A stretch of DNA of 64,000 nt from Colwellia sp. M166 (GTDB lineage Bacteria; Pseudomonadota; Gammaproteobacteria; Enterobacterales; Alteromonadaceae). The stretch is from NCBI RefSeq assembly GCF_024585285.1, contig NZ_CP040755.1, positions 4,464,001-4,528,000 of the forward strand, read 5' to 3'. Both the position numbers and the translations under genes were made by a program. Positions 42,139 to 51,318 of the stretch are shown one piece after another. The notes beneath the pieces are model-generated. The model was given only the letters and a program-made list of their open reading frames with translations. It was not told the DNA's origin and ran no database searches. Numbering within the stretch: the first letter of the stretch is position 1; the number at the start of each line of letters is the position of its first letter.

Positions 42139-42460
42139 TTATTTGCCCTTTAATTTGTTTTATGTGCATTACGATGCAATTGATACCCTGTCATTTCACT
42201 TCCGAAAAATCTAAATCTGATATCCTTAAAACGTGGTTAATCATTCCCACTATTTCTGCCCTTGATTTTTCAATCGCGAGTCATTGGTTAATTGCAAGTA
42301 TTGAATGTTGTCTATCGGTAATAGCTATAGCTACAGACAAGTGTAAACCAATTGTTGTTTTGTTTTTAGTTGGTACTTTTTAATTGATTTAGCGTAATTT
42401 TATTTGGATTCACACGAAATCCTATTCTTATCATCATCTTTTTGTTAGTGATTTTACATT
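42139..42460 (-). other. Long leader between riboswitch and first operon gene
   Basis: 322 bases of AT-rich sequence on the minus strand between the GEMM aptamer and the start of the tail-anchored protein. No Rho-independent terminator or credible gene was found in it. A second promoter could lie here, which would bypass the riboswitch. Confidence 0.45.
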
Positions 42461-42565
42461 GATAAAGGCAAGGACGTTATTGACTCGGTAGCCCCCGCTA
42501 ACTTAGGTTGAAACTCTTAGTTCGGAGGTTTTGCGTGAATGTTCTTCGAACACCTTGCCTTTATC
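42461..42565 (-). ncRNA. GEMM-I (cyclic di-GMP type) riboswitch upstream of the FtsK/WXG-like operon
   Basis: Read on the minus strand the order is AAAGGCAAGG, a stem GTGTTC-GAAG-AACAT, ACGCAAAACCTCCG, CTAAG, a short variable hairpin, then TTAGCGGGGGCTACCGAG. These are the conserved GEMM-I blocks. In addition, GATAAAGGCAAGG at the 5′ edge is perfectly complementary over 13 bp to CCTTGCCTTTATC at the 3′ edge, which could lengthen the closing stem or compete with the aptamer as the expression platform. No U-tract follows, so control by simple termination is not evident. The next gene on this strand is the tail-anchored protein at 42138. Confidence 0.87.
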
Positions 42566-43089
42566 TGTTGGCAACTATGTTGGAGTTGCATCGAGATATA
42601 ATTTACTTTAATTAGTCATTGAGAACAATGAATTAATTCAACGATATTCACCTCTTATTATTACAAATATTTTACCTTTTAAGCATATGCTGTTCGAAAA
42701 ATACTTATAAAATATAGGCTGATTAATGTATCGGTTGTGAAAGCCTATCCCATCGTATACAAATTAACTATGCCGCTACAATGCGAATTATGGAGTAAAG
42801 TAGATCACTTTTAAATGCAATTTAACATCTATATCGCTAGTTGTTCGGTATAAAAACTCGTGAAATGGTTTATTTTCTACAGCTATAATTTTCATTATTA
42901 TTACACTTAAATCAGTCTCACTAAAAATATATGGATAGTTGTTGCGCTGTAAGTTATTTATTGTATTTATAATGCCATTGCATTTTTATAAAAAACAACA
43001 TTATTAATCAGGATTATTTTCTTTGTAATTAAGGTGTATAGCCAAATTACTTAATGTAAATTGGCTATTGTGATAGATAGTGATTCTAT
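42566..43089. other. Gene-free region upstream of the riboswitch
   Basis: 524 AT-rich bases between the riboswitch and the end of the lipoprotein gene. A weak hairpin, ATAGCCAA/TTGGCTAT (43038-43068), lies downstream of the lipoprotein stop but lacks a U-tract. The riboswitch promoter must lie near 42580-42650; no confident -35/-10 pair was identified. Confidence 0.5.
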
Positions 43090-44280
43090 TTAATAAGCAC
43101 TCATTAAAGCATGGTACTCATCTCTATATTGCTGAACGGTCAGCGTTGAAGCATTGGTTTGTTTCATCAGCTTATCAAACGATTCAACATACCCATGAAA
43201 TTCTTTCAAGGTCGAATTTTTTTGCTGAGAATAGTTATATGTAATTCTTTTCATATCTTTCATCATATTTACTATTGATGGTTGACCGTTTGCATCTTTC
43301 AAATATTGATAAGCTAACCCATAGTGGCTATAAGCGATTGCTTGATCGCCAGTTTCATCGTAATAGCTCACCACTAATGTGGGATCATATTCGTTATGAT
43401 CTGACTTTTTAGCGACTTCCATTCCTGAAAGTAAAACTGCTTGTCCTTCTGAGTACCAACGTGGTAACCCTAATCCTTCAAAATTAGCTGAAAGCGCATG
43501 CTGAATCGTATGGATAAGTTCATGAGTTACTATTTTTTCAACCTCATGAGGAATAGCTAAAGAGGGTGCACCGATTGTGATACCTGACAAGCTACCTTCA
43601 CCCCAACCGTTGGTAGTATTTTTTTCATGTAAACAAACATAGATCTTATCTTCTAAAACCGTTTGAGTTTCAGTTTGAAAAGGAGAGTAAGGATCATTTA
43701 CAAGTAATTCGACAGCTTCATTTTTCGTTAATGATTTTGCAGTTTTAGTTGCCCAATCTACTTGTTGATCGTAAGTTAACGCATCAAAGTTATTAGGATA
43801 ATCAATCGTGTCGTAGTATCTAGAACTCAACTGATTTCTAATATGCTTTAAGCCCACTAACCTTACACTGTAACGGTTACTAAAGTATTCAGCTTTTGAT
43901 ATAGCCATGGTGGTTAATGCTGTATTAAAATTATTCTCTACCCATTGCGCCGCTTGTTTAAAGTCAGTATCGGGTAAATCTGGGTTACCGAACACCATGG
44001 TATTTTCTGTTTCAAAGTAGTAGTCGTTATAACTTTGATAGCAGTGACTAGCATTTTTTCCGTACTGTTGATAACTAGGCATTTGCTCTGTTGAATAGAA
44101 TTTCCCTGTATCATTAGAGCTTAAAAACTGCCCTGTAATAGTAGTGTTATTACTTATGCCTGGATTACTCGTGTTTGAGTTGTTAGTTTGAGTTGTACTT
44201 TCATCACTTCCACCGCCGCAAGCTGATAGTGTAATGATTGTGACTAGGCTAAGTATTAAATTTTTATTGATTAGTTTCAT
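43090..44280 (-). CDS. Zinc metalloprotease-like lipoprotein
   Basis: 396 aa. It starts with a lipoprotein signal peptide: a hydrophobic stretch and the lipobox LSAC (Cys near residue 21) followed by GGGSDES and an Asn/Thr/Ser-rich linker, so the mature protein is tethered to a membrane. The catalytic-type motif VTHELIHTIQHAL (HExxH near residue 253) is followed by LPRWYSEGQAVLLSG, where the Glu in YSEG is in the position of a third zinc ligand of gluzincin-like proteases. Substrate unknown. It is monocistronic and divergent from the phosphatase-kinase operon. Confidence 0.8.
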   Translation of the reverse strand: MKLINKNLILSLVTIITLSACGGGSDESTTQTNNSNTSNPGISNNTTITGQFLSSNDTGKFYSTEQMPSYQQYGKNASHCYQSYNDYYFETENTMVFGNPDLPDTDFKQAAQWVENNFNTALTTMAISKAEYFSNRYSVRLVGLKHIRNQLSSRYYDTIDYPNNFDALTYDQQVDWATKTAKSLTKNEAVELLVNDPYSPFQTETQTVLEDKIYVCLHEKNTTNGWGEGSLSGITIGAPSLAIPHEVEKIVTHELIHTIQHALSANFEGLGLPRWYSEGQAVLLSGMEVAKKSDHNEYDPTLVVSYYDETGDQAIAYSHYGLAYQYLKDANGQPSIVNMMKDMKRITYNYSQQKNSTLKEFHGYVESFDKLMKQTNASTLTVQQYRDEYHALMSAY

Positions 44281-44542
44281 ATACGCCTTCCTTTAATTGT
44301 AAAAAAATTATGTGATGTACAGTGTAGGGAGGACTATATGTGCAAAAAGTATAATTGGGATTATCAGTAGTTTATTTTTCAAAAGTCGGTATGTGTGCAT
44401 TTTTCTATATTATTAATAATGTTGACTTTATCTTGTATTTTTAGTAGTTTTTTAGCATGCGATTAATTAACACTTTAGCTTCTTTACTCCTTCAATTTAA
44501 CAGTTCAAACTTGATCTTACTTTCTAATATGGGTTGTAAGTT

Positions 44543-45250
44543 ATGATCATCTCACTGAATAAAACTTTTCTTGCTAATACGCATGGGCGTGACTTTATTG
44601 TTGGCGATATCCATGGTCAATTAGATGATTTATTACACCAATTAGAAGAAGAATCCTTTGACTTTACCAAAGATAGACTTTTTGCTCTTGGCGATTTGAT
44701 TGATAGAGGTGAACAATCAAAAGAGTGCTTAGAGCTTTTGCATAAACCATGGTTTTTCTCTGTTATTGGCAATCATGAATATATTTTCTTAGAACAATTC
44801 TCTAACCAAAAGTTTGATACCTCAAATCTAAAAGTGGGTAATCAGTGGTTAGAAACATGGATTCATGATGCAGAACAATTACAGAAATGGGCTGAACTCA
44901 TAAAGTCTAATATGTCGGTAACAATCACGTTAAAGTTCTCCAATTTTAACATTGGCCTAGTACATGCGAAACCATTTATTTCATGGCCAGTTACAACAGA
45001 TGAACTCGTGCATTTAGAAAGTTTTTTTGATGAGGTTTGGAACAGAGAAGAGTTCTATAAGCGTAACTCTGTTGGTTCGTTTGAAGATCTTAGCTTAGTG
45101 ATAATGGGGCATAATCCCGTGGCTAAACCAACATTAAAGGGTAATCGATTATGGGTAGATACAAAGAATAGTTCAGGTGCTTTTTCAATTTTGGAATGCG
45201 AGAAACTAAAAGATATATTTAAGGGAGCTTTGATTGAACGATTTATATAG
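44543..45250 (+). CDS. PPP-family serine/threonine protein phosphatase (lambda/PrpA-like)
   Basis: 235 aa. The metal-binding signature of PPP phosphatases is complete at the N-terminus: GDIHG at residues 21-25, GDLIDRG at 50-56 and GNHE at 76-79. Further ligands are GLVHAKP near residue 140 and the MGHNP region near residue 190. This is a single-domain bacterial enzyme like lambda, PrpA or PrpB. Its stop codon lies inside the following kinase gene (17-nt overlap), so phosphatase and kinase are translationally coupled and probably act on the same target or on each other. It is the first gene of a four-gene operon. Confidence 0.92.
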   Translation: MIISLNKTFLANTHGRDFIVGDIHGQLDDLLHQLEEESFDFTKDRLFALGDLIDRGEQSKECLELLHKPWFFSVIGNHEYIFLEQFSNQKFDTSNLKVGNQWLETWIHDAEQLQKWAELIKSNMSVTITLKFSNFNIGLVHAKPFISWPVTTDELVHLESFFDEVWNREEFYKRNSVGSFEDLSLVIMGHNPVAKPTLKGNRLWVDTKNSSGAFSILECEKLKDIFKGALIERFI

Positions 45251-48200
45251 CCAGTTAGAGAATGATAAAAATAATGAAGAATTGATTCAGGAATTTGTCG
45301 ATATCTCAAAGCTTTATTCTAATAAGGGGGCTGACAAAAATGAACAAGATAAACTGTTTCTCGATTGTTATGTTCAATGGTTGAATTTAAAGCTTTTCAA
45401 AACAGAATTTTGTGAAAAGTTATTAGAGTTAATTAATGATTGTTTTTCAGATGATGCACAAGAAAGCTCAAAACTTCCAGCTCAAGAAAGGCGTTTTTTT
45501 GCAAAGAAAAAAGAATTAAAAGAAATATTTGAGTATGTTAAAAACAGTGAAGATCAAAAAGCTAGTTTATTGAAGTTCTTTTATCAGAAAAATGCAGGTA
45601 TTAATGTTTCTGATAAATTAATTGCTCAAATATTATCAAAAAAAACTGATGGTAATATCCAATCACTCGCAAAGTTTAAGTTGCGAATATGTGATTTATA
45701 TTCAGGTACATTTGATAAAAAAACTAGGGAATCTTTTTGGACTACGTATAAGCGGTTATCAGATAGAGTCACTAAATTAGAGCAGTATAAATTCACTCCA
45801 GATGCCTTCATAGAAAATCCTAAATATGCTTACCCACGTCTTTATTTATTGTCTTCCGTTTTTAGACTTTGGTACTGCAAAAAATTTGATAAGCAAAAAG
45901 TAGACAAATCAGATAAAGAAATTTACGACATCTTCTCGGAACAAGCCCTTGAGTATTTTAGTGACTCCCCTAAAAATAAAGCGGTAAGTTTATCTTTAGA
46001 CTCCGTAATTTCTTTAATTAAAACAGGAGTTAAAACACCATTTCAGTTAACTACACTGAACAAAAGGGTCTATGATCGTCAGAACTTAGAGTCAGGATAT
46101 TTATCGAGTTATTTAAAGTACTTATTACAATTATGGTCTGAGGGTCATAGTCGCGAGGCGGGGTTTGCTTTACCAAGGTTAAATCATACTTATTACCCTA
46201 ATAAAGAAAGACAACTTGCGTTAGATATATGTTTACAAAGTAGGGAAGGTAGCCCTTTACTTGCTGTTCTTCTTGAAGGTAGACTTTCCGATTGCGTTGT
46301 AAGGATATCTAACGGGTTCTTTTATAATAGTAGTTATGACCAATTACTGGACTCTATTATTGAATGGAGTTGTACCGAATTAGGTATATCAGTAGCTAAA
46401 TATAAAAGTGAGCTTGAAAAAGCTATTGATGAGTTTATTTTAAACTACGAGAAAAAAAATTCATTAACAATTAAAGAGCTTATAACTTTAACAAGTAGCG
46501 ACTTACCTTTAGAGAATGATGATTACTTTAAAAGTAACTGTTTAATCCACCTGCTGATTACTCAATCCATTTCAAAGTCAATAAATTTTAACGAGTTGAT
46601 TCAACAATCATGTGAGCAAGAGATTACCTGTTTAAATCGCTCCGTCTTTTTGGACTACTGCCTTCCTGAAGTATTTGGGGGGAATTTCGAAGATGCGATA
46701 ACTGTTAAATATAAAAAATTCAAGCAAGATGTTTTTGTTATGGCAAAAGCATGGTTACTTTTGTTAAATACCTCAACAGAGTTTAATGGGACAGTAGATA
46801 GCTTTGTTCATGAAAATGCAGGTAATTTCTTTAGCAGTAAATTACCAATATCGAAGGATTCTTTTGGGAATGAAAAACTAAACAGTGAGATTAGCTCGTT
46901 ATGTAAAGTGTTTAATATTGATACTAAAGAACTAAAGGTTTTTCCATTTGAGGATGTGTTTTTTTATAGTGAAAGTGAGTTAGTCGAACTCCCGTATTTT
47001 AAAGATAAAAAGAAACACAACTTTAGTGTGAAAGTGATACTAGATTTACTTTCAGGCAATTATTTACAGACGTTATGGGAAAAAATTATTGGTAAATATG
47101 ATGAAAGCATAGTTTATCATGTACTTATGTCGAAATTCATTGATTCTAAAAGTAAAAAAACTACTGCTTTGGTATTGAATGGAAATAGGAACAAGTTAGT
47201 AGATAGGGTTTATGGGAATTATTTTGAAGAGTTTGTTAAAAGTATTAGTAGTAAATCATTTAACCAAGTGTTTTTAGAGTTTGATGACACTTTTAATGAT
47301 GATTTGACACTTAAGTTAGAGGCTGTAAGCAACCTTTCATTTTTAGGAGATGCTCGTTTTCAACTCATAACAGATAGGAATAATATACCGGTTAAATTAG
47401 GAGAGGGAGGCTTTGGCTGCGTTTATAAGGCTAAAGATCTACTCTTTGATTCAATAGTGGCGATAAAGCTAATTCCTCGCTGGCATGATTCGGCTGAGTT
47501 AGAAAAGCAAATGTTAAGGGAAGCTTCTATTATGAGGCAGTGCCAACATAAAAATGTTGTGACTGTTTATGATGTTTCTTCTTTTAATTCAAAACTATTT
47601 GTTTTTAGTAACCAAGTTACTCCTAAGTCAGTAGCTCTCCTTCAAGAAGATCATTATATCCACGGTATTATTATGGAGTATATACCTCATTCACAGACGC
47701 TTGATGCTCTCATTCAAGGTGAGGGAATGCCTTACAAGTCAATATATAACGTGTTAATTCAAGTTTCTGAGGGGCTACAAAACATTCATTCTTTAGGTAT
47801 CGTGCATGGTGATATCAAGCCTCAAAATATTCTTATTGATAATGATTTTAATGTGAAGTTATTAGATTTTGGTGTATCAACAAAATCAAATAATCATGCT
47901 TTGGGTTCTTCGAATAGTATATTTATATCTGAAAAGGCTAGAGTGGGTGATAAATTAGAGAAAAAAGATGATTTATACAGCCTTGCTATCGTTACAATAT
48001 ATTTATTAAGCTCTGAATTATTATCTTATATATCAAAATCTGATGATGAAATTAAACATAAATTATTTTGTGCACTATATGTGATTGCAAAAGGTATGTT
48101 GTCAAATGATAAAAGCATCGATGCTTATAATAAGTCTCTTGAGAGAGTTGAAGATAGATCTACATATAATTTCCTTTCTGGTTTGAAACAGTTTTCTGAG

Positions 48201-49526
48201 CTTCGTAATGATGAAAATGAAAGGCTCATCATTGCTATTCTTCAGGTTATAGCACCTGTTTGGGATGAACAAAAACAACTGTTAGATAGTCTGTTTTTCG
48301 AGTTTTCATTTACTAAACGTGCTAGTCCCACAACAATAATTACGAACACAAATGACTATTTAATTGAAACACCTATAGAGCGCCTATCAGTTTTCAAAAA
48401 TGTCATTAAGTCTCAATTGGTAGGCAGTCAGTCTAAGATTTTTAATAAATTAAAACTTTATGGAGAGGAAATAAACACTTTAAATTTGAATAAAGTTCTT
48501 AAAGTCGATTTTTTTGAATTTGTAAGTGATGAATTCAATCCAAGGAAGAATTTATTGTTTTCGTCAGATGAATATCCAGAAGATAAAAAAGATAACCAGT
48601 GGAGGCTATATCCTAAAAAGTCAGAAACCATTTGGCTAATCGATCAAGTAGATAAATATATTTTTTCTGTCATTACTGATGATGTGTTTTGCGAAAATTA
48701 CCGGAGAAATAACAAAAATTATTCAAGTTTTTCTTCGGGGCAAACATTATCAGAGTATTTTAGGGTTGAAATGGACTTTAATTTTATTTCAGATGAAATA
48801 AAGCTATTTGAAATATTTTACCCAATTAATCGCAAGCTATGTAGTTTATTATATGAATTTAATCATGATGTTGATGGGGAAAATGTAATTATAGGTGATG
48901 GATTATCTACGATAAAAGATATGATTAAATCAATTTGTGTACCAAACGAAGAGAATGGTTTTTTGTTGGAAAAACGCCCATCTATATTCACAACATCATT
49001 AAAGTTATTAAATAATGGTACATATAGTCCTCTTTCTTGCTTGTTTGATAAGCTAAAAAATAAACTTGATGATGTTATGGAGTCCTTTCAAAAATCTTTA
49101 CCACAGAGTACTTTGATTATTGCTAGTTTGGGCATGGGAAGTTATCAGTTTTTAAAGTGGAAGAAAATTTTAAATAGCAACAGCAACCAAGATGATTTTT
49201 GTGCGTATTTAGGGGATGAGTATAATTTAGCGGGTAAAAAAGCCATTTGGGAGTTAATAAATATAAAGCTCTCTAATTTGGAAAATAGAATTCTTTCAGG
49301 GTTTAAAGTTCTAAATGTCATTGATCTATTTTTGCTCGAATCAGAATTGAATCCTCAAAATTTATATTTAGAAGAATTAAAGCTTATTTTGAATTCCTTT
49401 TCTAAATTGCCTGAGTTTAAAATACTCAGTGAAGAATTAAGCATATTGTCGGATTGTGAAAGAAGTAATTACTATTATAAAATGTATAGGAACTGTATTG
49501 AAGCCGAAAAAATATCATTAGAATAG
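45234..49526 (+). CDS. 1430-aa protein with a central Ser/Thr protein kinase domain
   Basis: It starts at TTG 45234 with an AAGGGAG ribosome site 6 nt upstream, inside the phosphatase gene. The first ~710 residues are helical with no recognised domain. The kinase domain spans about 715-985: Gly-rich loop LGEGGFGCVYKA (~720), lysine in VAIKLIP (~744), catalytic loop HGDIKPQNIL (~858; HGD rather than HRD), metal-binding DFG (~878) and a later DDLYSLAIV. The last ~445 residues are again unrecognised. No transmembrane helix is evident, so it is probably cytoplasmic. The large flanks could be sensing or effector parts. The coding sequence is markedly AT-rich compared with the liu genes, a hint of horizontal transfer. 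Confidence 0.88.
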   Translation: MNDLYSQLENDKNNEELIQEFVDISKLYSNKGADKNEQDKLFLDCYVQWLNLKLFKTEFCEKLLELINDCFSDDAQESSKLPAQERRFFAKKKELKEIFEYVKNSEDQKASLLKFFYQKNAGINVSDKLIAQILSKKTDGNIQSLAKFKLRICDLYSGTFDKKTRESFWTTYKRLSDRVTKLEQYKFTPDAFIENPKYAYPRLYLLSSVFRLWYCKKFDKQKVDKSDKEIYDIFSEQALEYFSDSPKNKAVSLSLDSVISLIKTGVKTPFQLTTLNKRVYDRQNLESGYLSSYLKYLLQLWSEGHSREAGFALPRLNHTYYPNKERQLALDICLQSREGSPLLAVLLEGRLSDCVVRISNGFFYNSSYDQLLDSIIEWSCTELGISVAKYKSELEKAIDEFILNYEKKNSLTIKELITLTSSDLPLENDDYFKSNCLIHLLITQSISKSINFNELIQQSCEQEITCLNRSVFLDYCLPEVFGGNFEDAITVKYKKFKQDVFVMAKAWLLLLNTSTEFNGTVDSFVHENAGNFFSSKLPISKDSFGNEKLNSEISSLCKVFNIDTKELKVFPFEDVFFYSESELVELPYFKDKKKHNFSVKVILDLLSGNYLQTLWEKIIGKYDESIVYHVLMSKFIDSKSKKTTALVLNGNRNKLVDRVYGNYFEEFVKSISSKSFNQVFLEFDDTFNDDLTLKLEAVSNLSFLGDARFQLITDRNNIPVKLGEGGFGCVYKAKDLLFDSIVAIKLIPRWHDSAELEKQMLREASIMRQCQHKNVVTVYDVSSFNSKLFVFSNQVTPKSVALLQEDHYIHGIIMEYIPHSQTLDALIQGEGMPYKSIYNVLIQVSEGLQNIHSLGIVHGDIKPQNILIDNDFNVKLLDFGVSTKSNNHALGSSNSIFISEKARVGDKLEKKDDLYSLAIVTIYLLSSELLSYISKSDDEIKHKLFCALYVIAKGMLSNDKSIDAYNKSLERVEDRSTYNFLSGLKQFSELRNDENERLIIAILQVIAPVWDEQKQLLDSLFFEFSFTKRASPTTIITNTNDYLIETPIERLSVFKNVIKSQLVGSQSKIFNKLKLYGEEINTLNLNKVLKVDFFEFVSDEFNPRKNLLFSSDEYPEDKKDNQWRLYPKKSETIWLIDQVDKYIFSVITDDVFCENYRRNNKNYSSFSSGQTLSEYFRVEMDFNFISDEIKLFEIFYPINRKLCSLLYEFNHDVDGENVIIGDGLSTIKDMIKSICVPNEENGFLLEKRPSIFTTSLKLLNNGTYSPLSCLFDKLKNKLDDVMESFQKSLPQSTLIIASLGMGSYQFLKWKKILNSNSNQDDFCAYLGDEYNLAGKKAIWELINIKLSNLENRILSGFKVLNVIDLFLLESELNPQNLYLEELKLILNSFSKLPEFKILSEELSILSDCERSNYYYKMYRNCIEAEKISLE

Positions 49527-49564
49527 TTACTGATAAGGACAACGATAGTTTTATTCTTTTAAAT

Positions 49565-49588
49565 AGCTCCTCAATTGAGGAGTTTTTT
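49565..49588 (+). promoter_or_regulatory. Hairpin covering the AAA+ gene ribosome site
   Basis: CTCCTC-aatt-GAGGAG (49567-49582) is followed by TTTTTT and then immediately by the ATG of the AAA+ gene. The GAGGAG arm is also the only good Shine-Dalgarno sequence for that gene. The structure can therefore act as an intrinsic terminator or attenuator after the kinase gene, or mask the ribosome site unless translation or another factor opens it. Confidence 0.65.
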
Positions 49589-50995
49589 ATGCAAAATGAA
49601 AATCAAAAATATTTCACCGACACAACTCCGGTTAAGTCAGAACAAGTAAATAAGCCAATAGCTACAGAGCCAAACCATTACGATTTGTCTATGGTTCTAC
49701 TAAGTGATTTGGTTAACTTAAAAGAAGAAGTAACCAAACCTGTTTTATCAAATTTTTGCTCTAACTTGCTTGCAAGAGTTTTTGTGCCATTGAATACGGA
49801 GCAACAAGAGTATTTATATAGTCTTTTGACAATGGATAAGAAATCTCACGTTAAAATAAAAATTAAAAGATTAGAGTATAAATACTTAAGTTATTTCAAT
49901 GATATATCCGGAAAAAAATCAGAAGAACAATGTAAACTCGAAGAAATGCGAATTGATGTCCTAACTCATCGTAGATCATGTAGGGTTTTAAATAAAATAC
50001 TATCCTTATGTGAAATTAGTACGAGTAAGCCCGAAAAAGGTATCGAGAGCAGACCTATTAAACCAGCAAAGGTGATGACTAAAAAAGTCTTTAACATATC
50101 TGATTTAGAAGCAGAGTTAATATTTCGTAGTAATGAAAATGGTGTTGAGTTAATTCAGGAAGTTCTAAATAAAGGGAACGAAAAAAGAGTACTTATTACA
50201 ACTAAAGAAATGCTTGTGCCATTTGAAAAAATGTACCAATTATTTCCTAATTTTCAGGATGTTATTTCAGAAATACATGCCTGCTTGAAATTGTCTTTAT
50301 ATACTGAATTGCCGATAGAATTCCCTGCTATTAACCTAAATGGGCCTCCAGGAATAGGTAAAACTCACTTTATTAAAACGTTATGTAAGCTCCTTAATCT
50401 AGACTTTCATGATGCATCAATTGCTACCATGAGTGGTAAACAAGATCTTGTGGGTGGTAGCTCGCAATTCAAAAGTTCGACGATAGGGGAGGTAGCAAAA
50501 GCGCTATTAATGAAAACAGAGACATATCAGCCTTGTATTTTATTAGACGAGTTATGTTTAGCTAAGTGTGAAGGCGAACACTCAATTGTTCCTTCGTTAT
50601 TGGCTTTATTCGATTACGAGCAAAGGAAGTGCGTAAAAGAGCGCTATTTAGATTTAGATATGGATTGCAGTGGAATTATCTTCTTCACCACAACTAATAA
50701 TATTGAAAATCTTTTGCCAGCGGTTAGATCAAGGCTAACCAATTTTGAAATACTACCACCTAGTTCTGATGAAATGTTAGTAGTTTGTAATGAAATATAT
50801 AAGTCTTTTTTAGCTGAAAAAGGACTTAGAAAACTATTTATTGATAACTTATGTATTTCAGTTAGCTCTATATTAAAAGGCATGACACCTCGAGAAGCTA
50901 AATCAGCAATAATTTCAGGCGTAAAAAGATCATTAGTAAGATCAAATAACAAAAACTCTCTGACGTGGTTTAATGGATTCGACTACCCCAGTTAA
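49589..50995 (+). CDS. Lon-like AAA+ ATPase, C-terminus replaced by an IS3-family insertion
   Basis: 468 aa as it stands. The N-terminal ~220 residues are unrecognised. The AAA+ domain has Walker A GPPGIGKTHFIK (~252-263), Walker B PCILLDELCLA (~314-324), sensor-1-like FFTTTNNIENL and arginine-containing PAVRSRL. Spacing and the block LLALFDYEQRKCVKERYLD resemble the Lon AAA+ module; the Lon protease domain is absent. The IS begins at 50961, after codon 457; the last 11 residues (from LTWFNG) come from IS sequence. Deleting the IS plus one CTC duplication restores an in-frame tail of 27 residues ending at 52310, giving a 484-aa protein. The AAA+ core is intact, so the truncated product might still work. 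Confidence 0.85.
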   Translation: MQNENQKYFTDTTPVKSEQVNKPIATEPNHYDLSMVLLSDLVNLKEEVTKPVLSNFCSNLLARVFVPLNTEQQEYLYSLLTMDKKSHVKIKIKRLEYKYLSYFNDISGKKSEEQCKLEEMRIDVLTHRRSCRVLNKILSLCEISTSKPEKGIESRPIKPAKVMTKKVFNISDLEAELIFRSNENGVELIQEVLNKGNEKRVLITTKEMLVPFEKMYQLFPNFQDVISEIHACLKLSLYTELPIEFPAINLNGPPGIGKTHFIKTLCKLLNLDFHDASIATMSGKQDLVGGSSQFKSSTIGEVAKALLMKTETYQPCILLDELCLAKCEGEHSIVPSLLALFDYEQRKCVKERYLDLDMDCSGIIFFTTTNNIENLLPAVRSRLTNFEILPPSSDEMLVVCNEIYKSFLAEKGLRKLFIDNLCISVSSILKGMTPREAKSAIISGVKRSLVRSNNKNSLTWFNGFDYPS

Positions 50996-51024
50996 GACAT
51001 AATAACCTTAACTGGAGAACATAA

Positions 51025-51318
51025 ATGACAAAACGTAAAAAATACACCAAAGAGTTTAAACTTGATGCAATTTCTTTAGTCAGAGATCAAAATATTAGTG
51101 TATCTGAAGCGAGCAGAAATCTAGGTATTGGAAATCAAATGCTTGGCCGCTGGATCAAAGAAGCAGAACAAGAAGATGGTCAAGCTTTTCGAGGTAACGG
51201 TAAGCTAACACCTGATCAAGAAGAAATACGTAAATTAAAAGCCCAAGTAAAGCGCCTGGAGATGGAGCGTGAGATATTAAAAAAAGCGACGGTCTTCTTT
51301 GCAAAAGAAACGAAGTGA
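51025..51318 (+). CDS. IS3-family transposase OrfA
   Basis: 97 aa. Helix-turn-helix of the HTH_Tnp_1 type (KEFKLDAISLVRDQNISVSEASRNLGI) followed by a leucine-zipper coil (IRKLKAQVKRLEMEREILKKATVFF). Near the end, AAAAAAAG at 51279-51286 is a slippery site. The OrfB frame is -1 relative to OrfA and is open from there, so a fused OrfAB transposase can be made by programmed -1 frameshifting, as known for this family. Confidence 0.93.
   Translation: MTKRKKYTKEFKLDAISLVRDQNISVSEASRNLGIGNQMLGRWIKEAEQEDGQAFRGNGKLTPDQEEIRKLKAQVKRLEMEREILKKATVFFAKETK

Noticed and set aside
42421..42460. Short frame starting ATGATGATAAG on the minus strand after the riboswitch
   Set aside because: Only about 15 codons, poor ribosome site and no sign of a leader peptide with special codons.
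43038..43068. Hairpin ATAGCCAA/TTGGCTAT as terminator of the lipoprotein gene
   Set aside because: The loop is 15 nt and no U-tract follows on the minus strand, so intrinsic termination is not supported.
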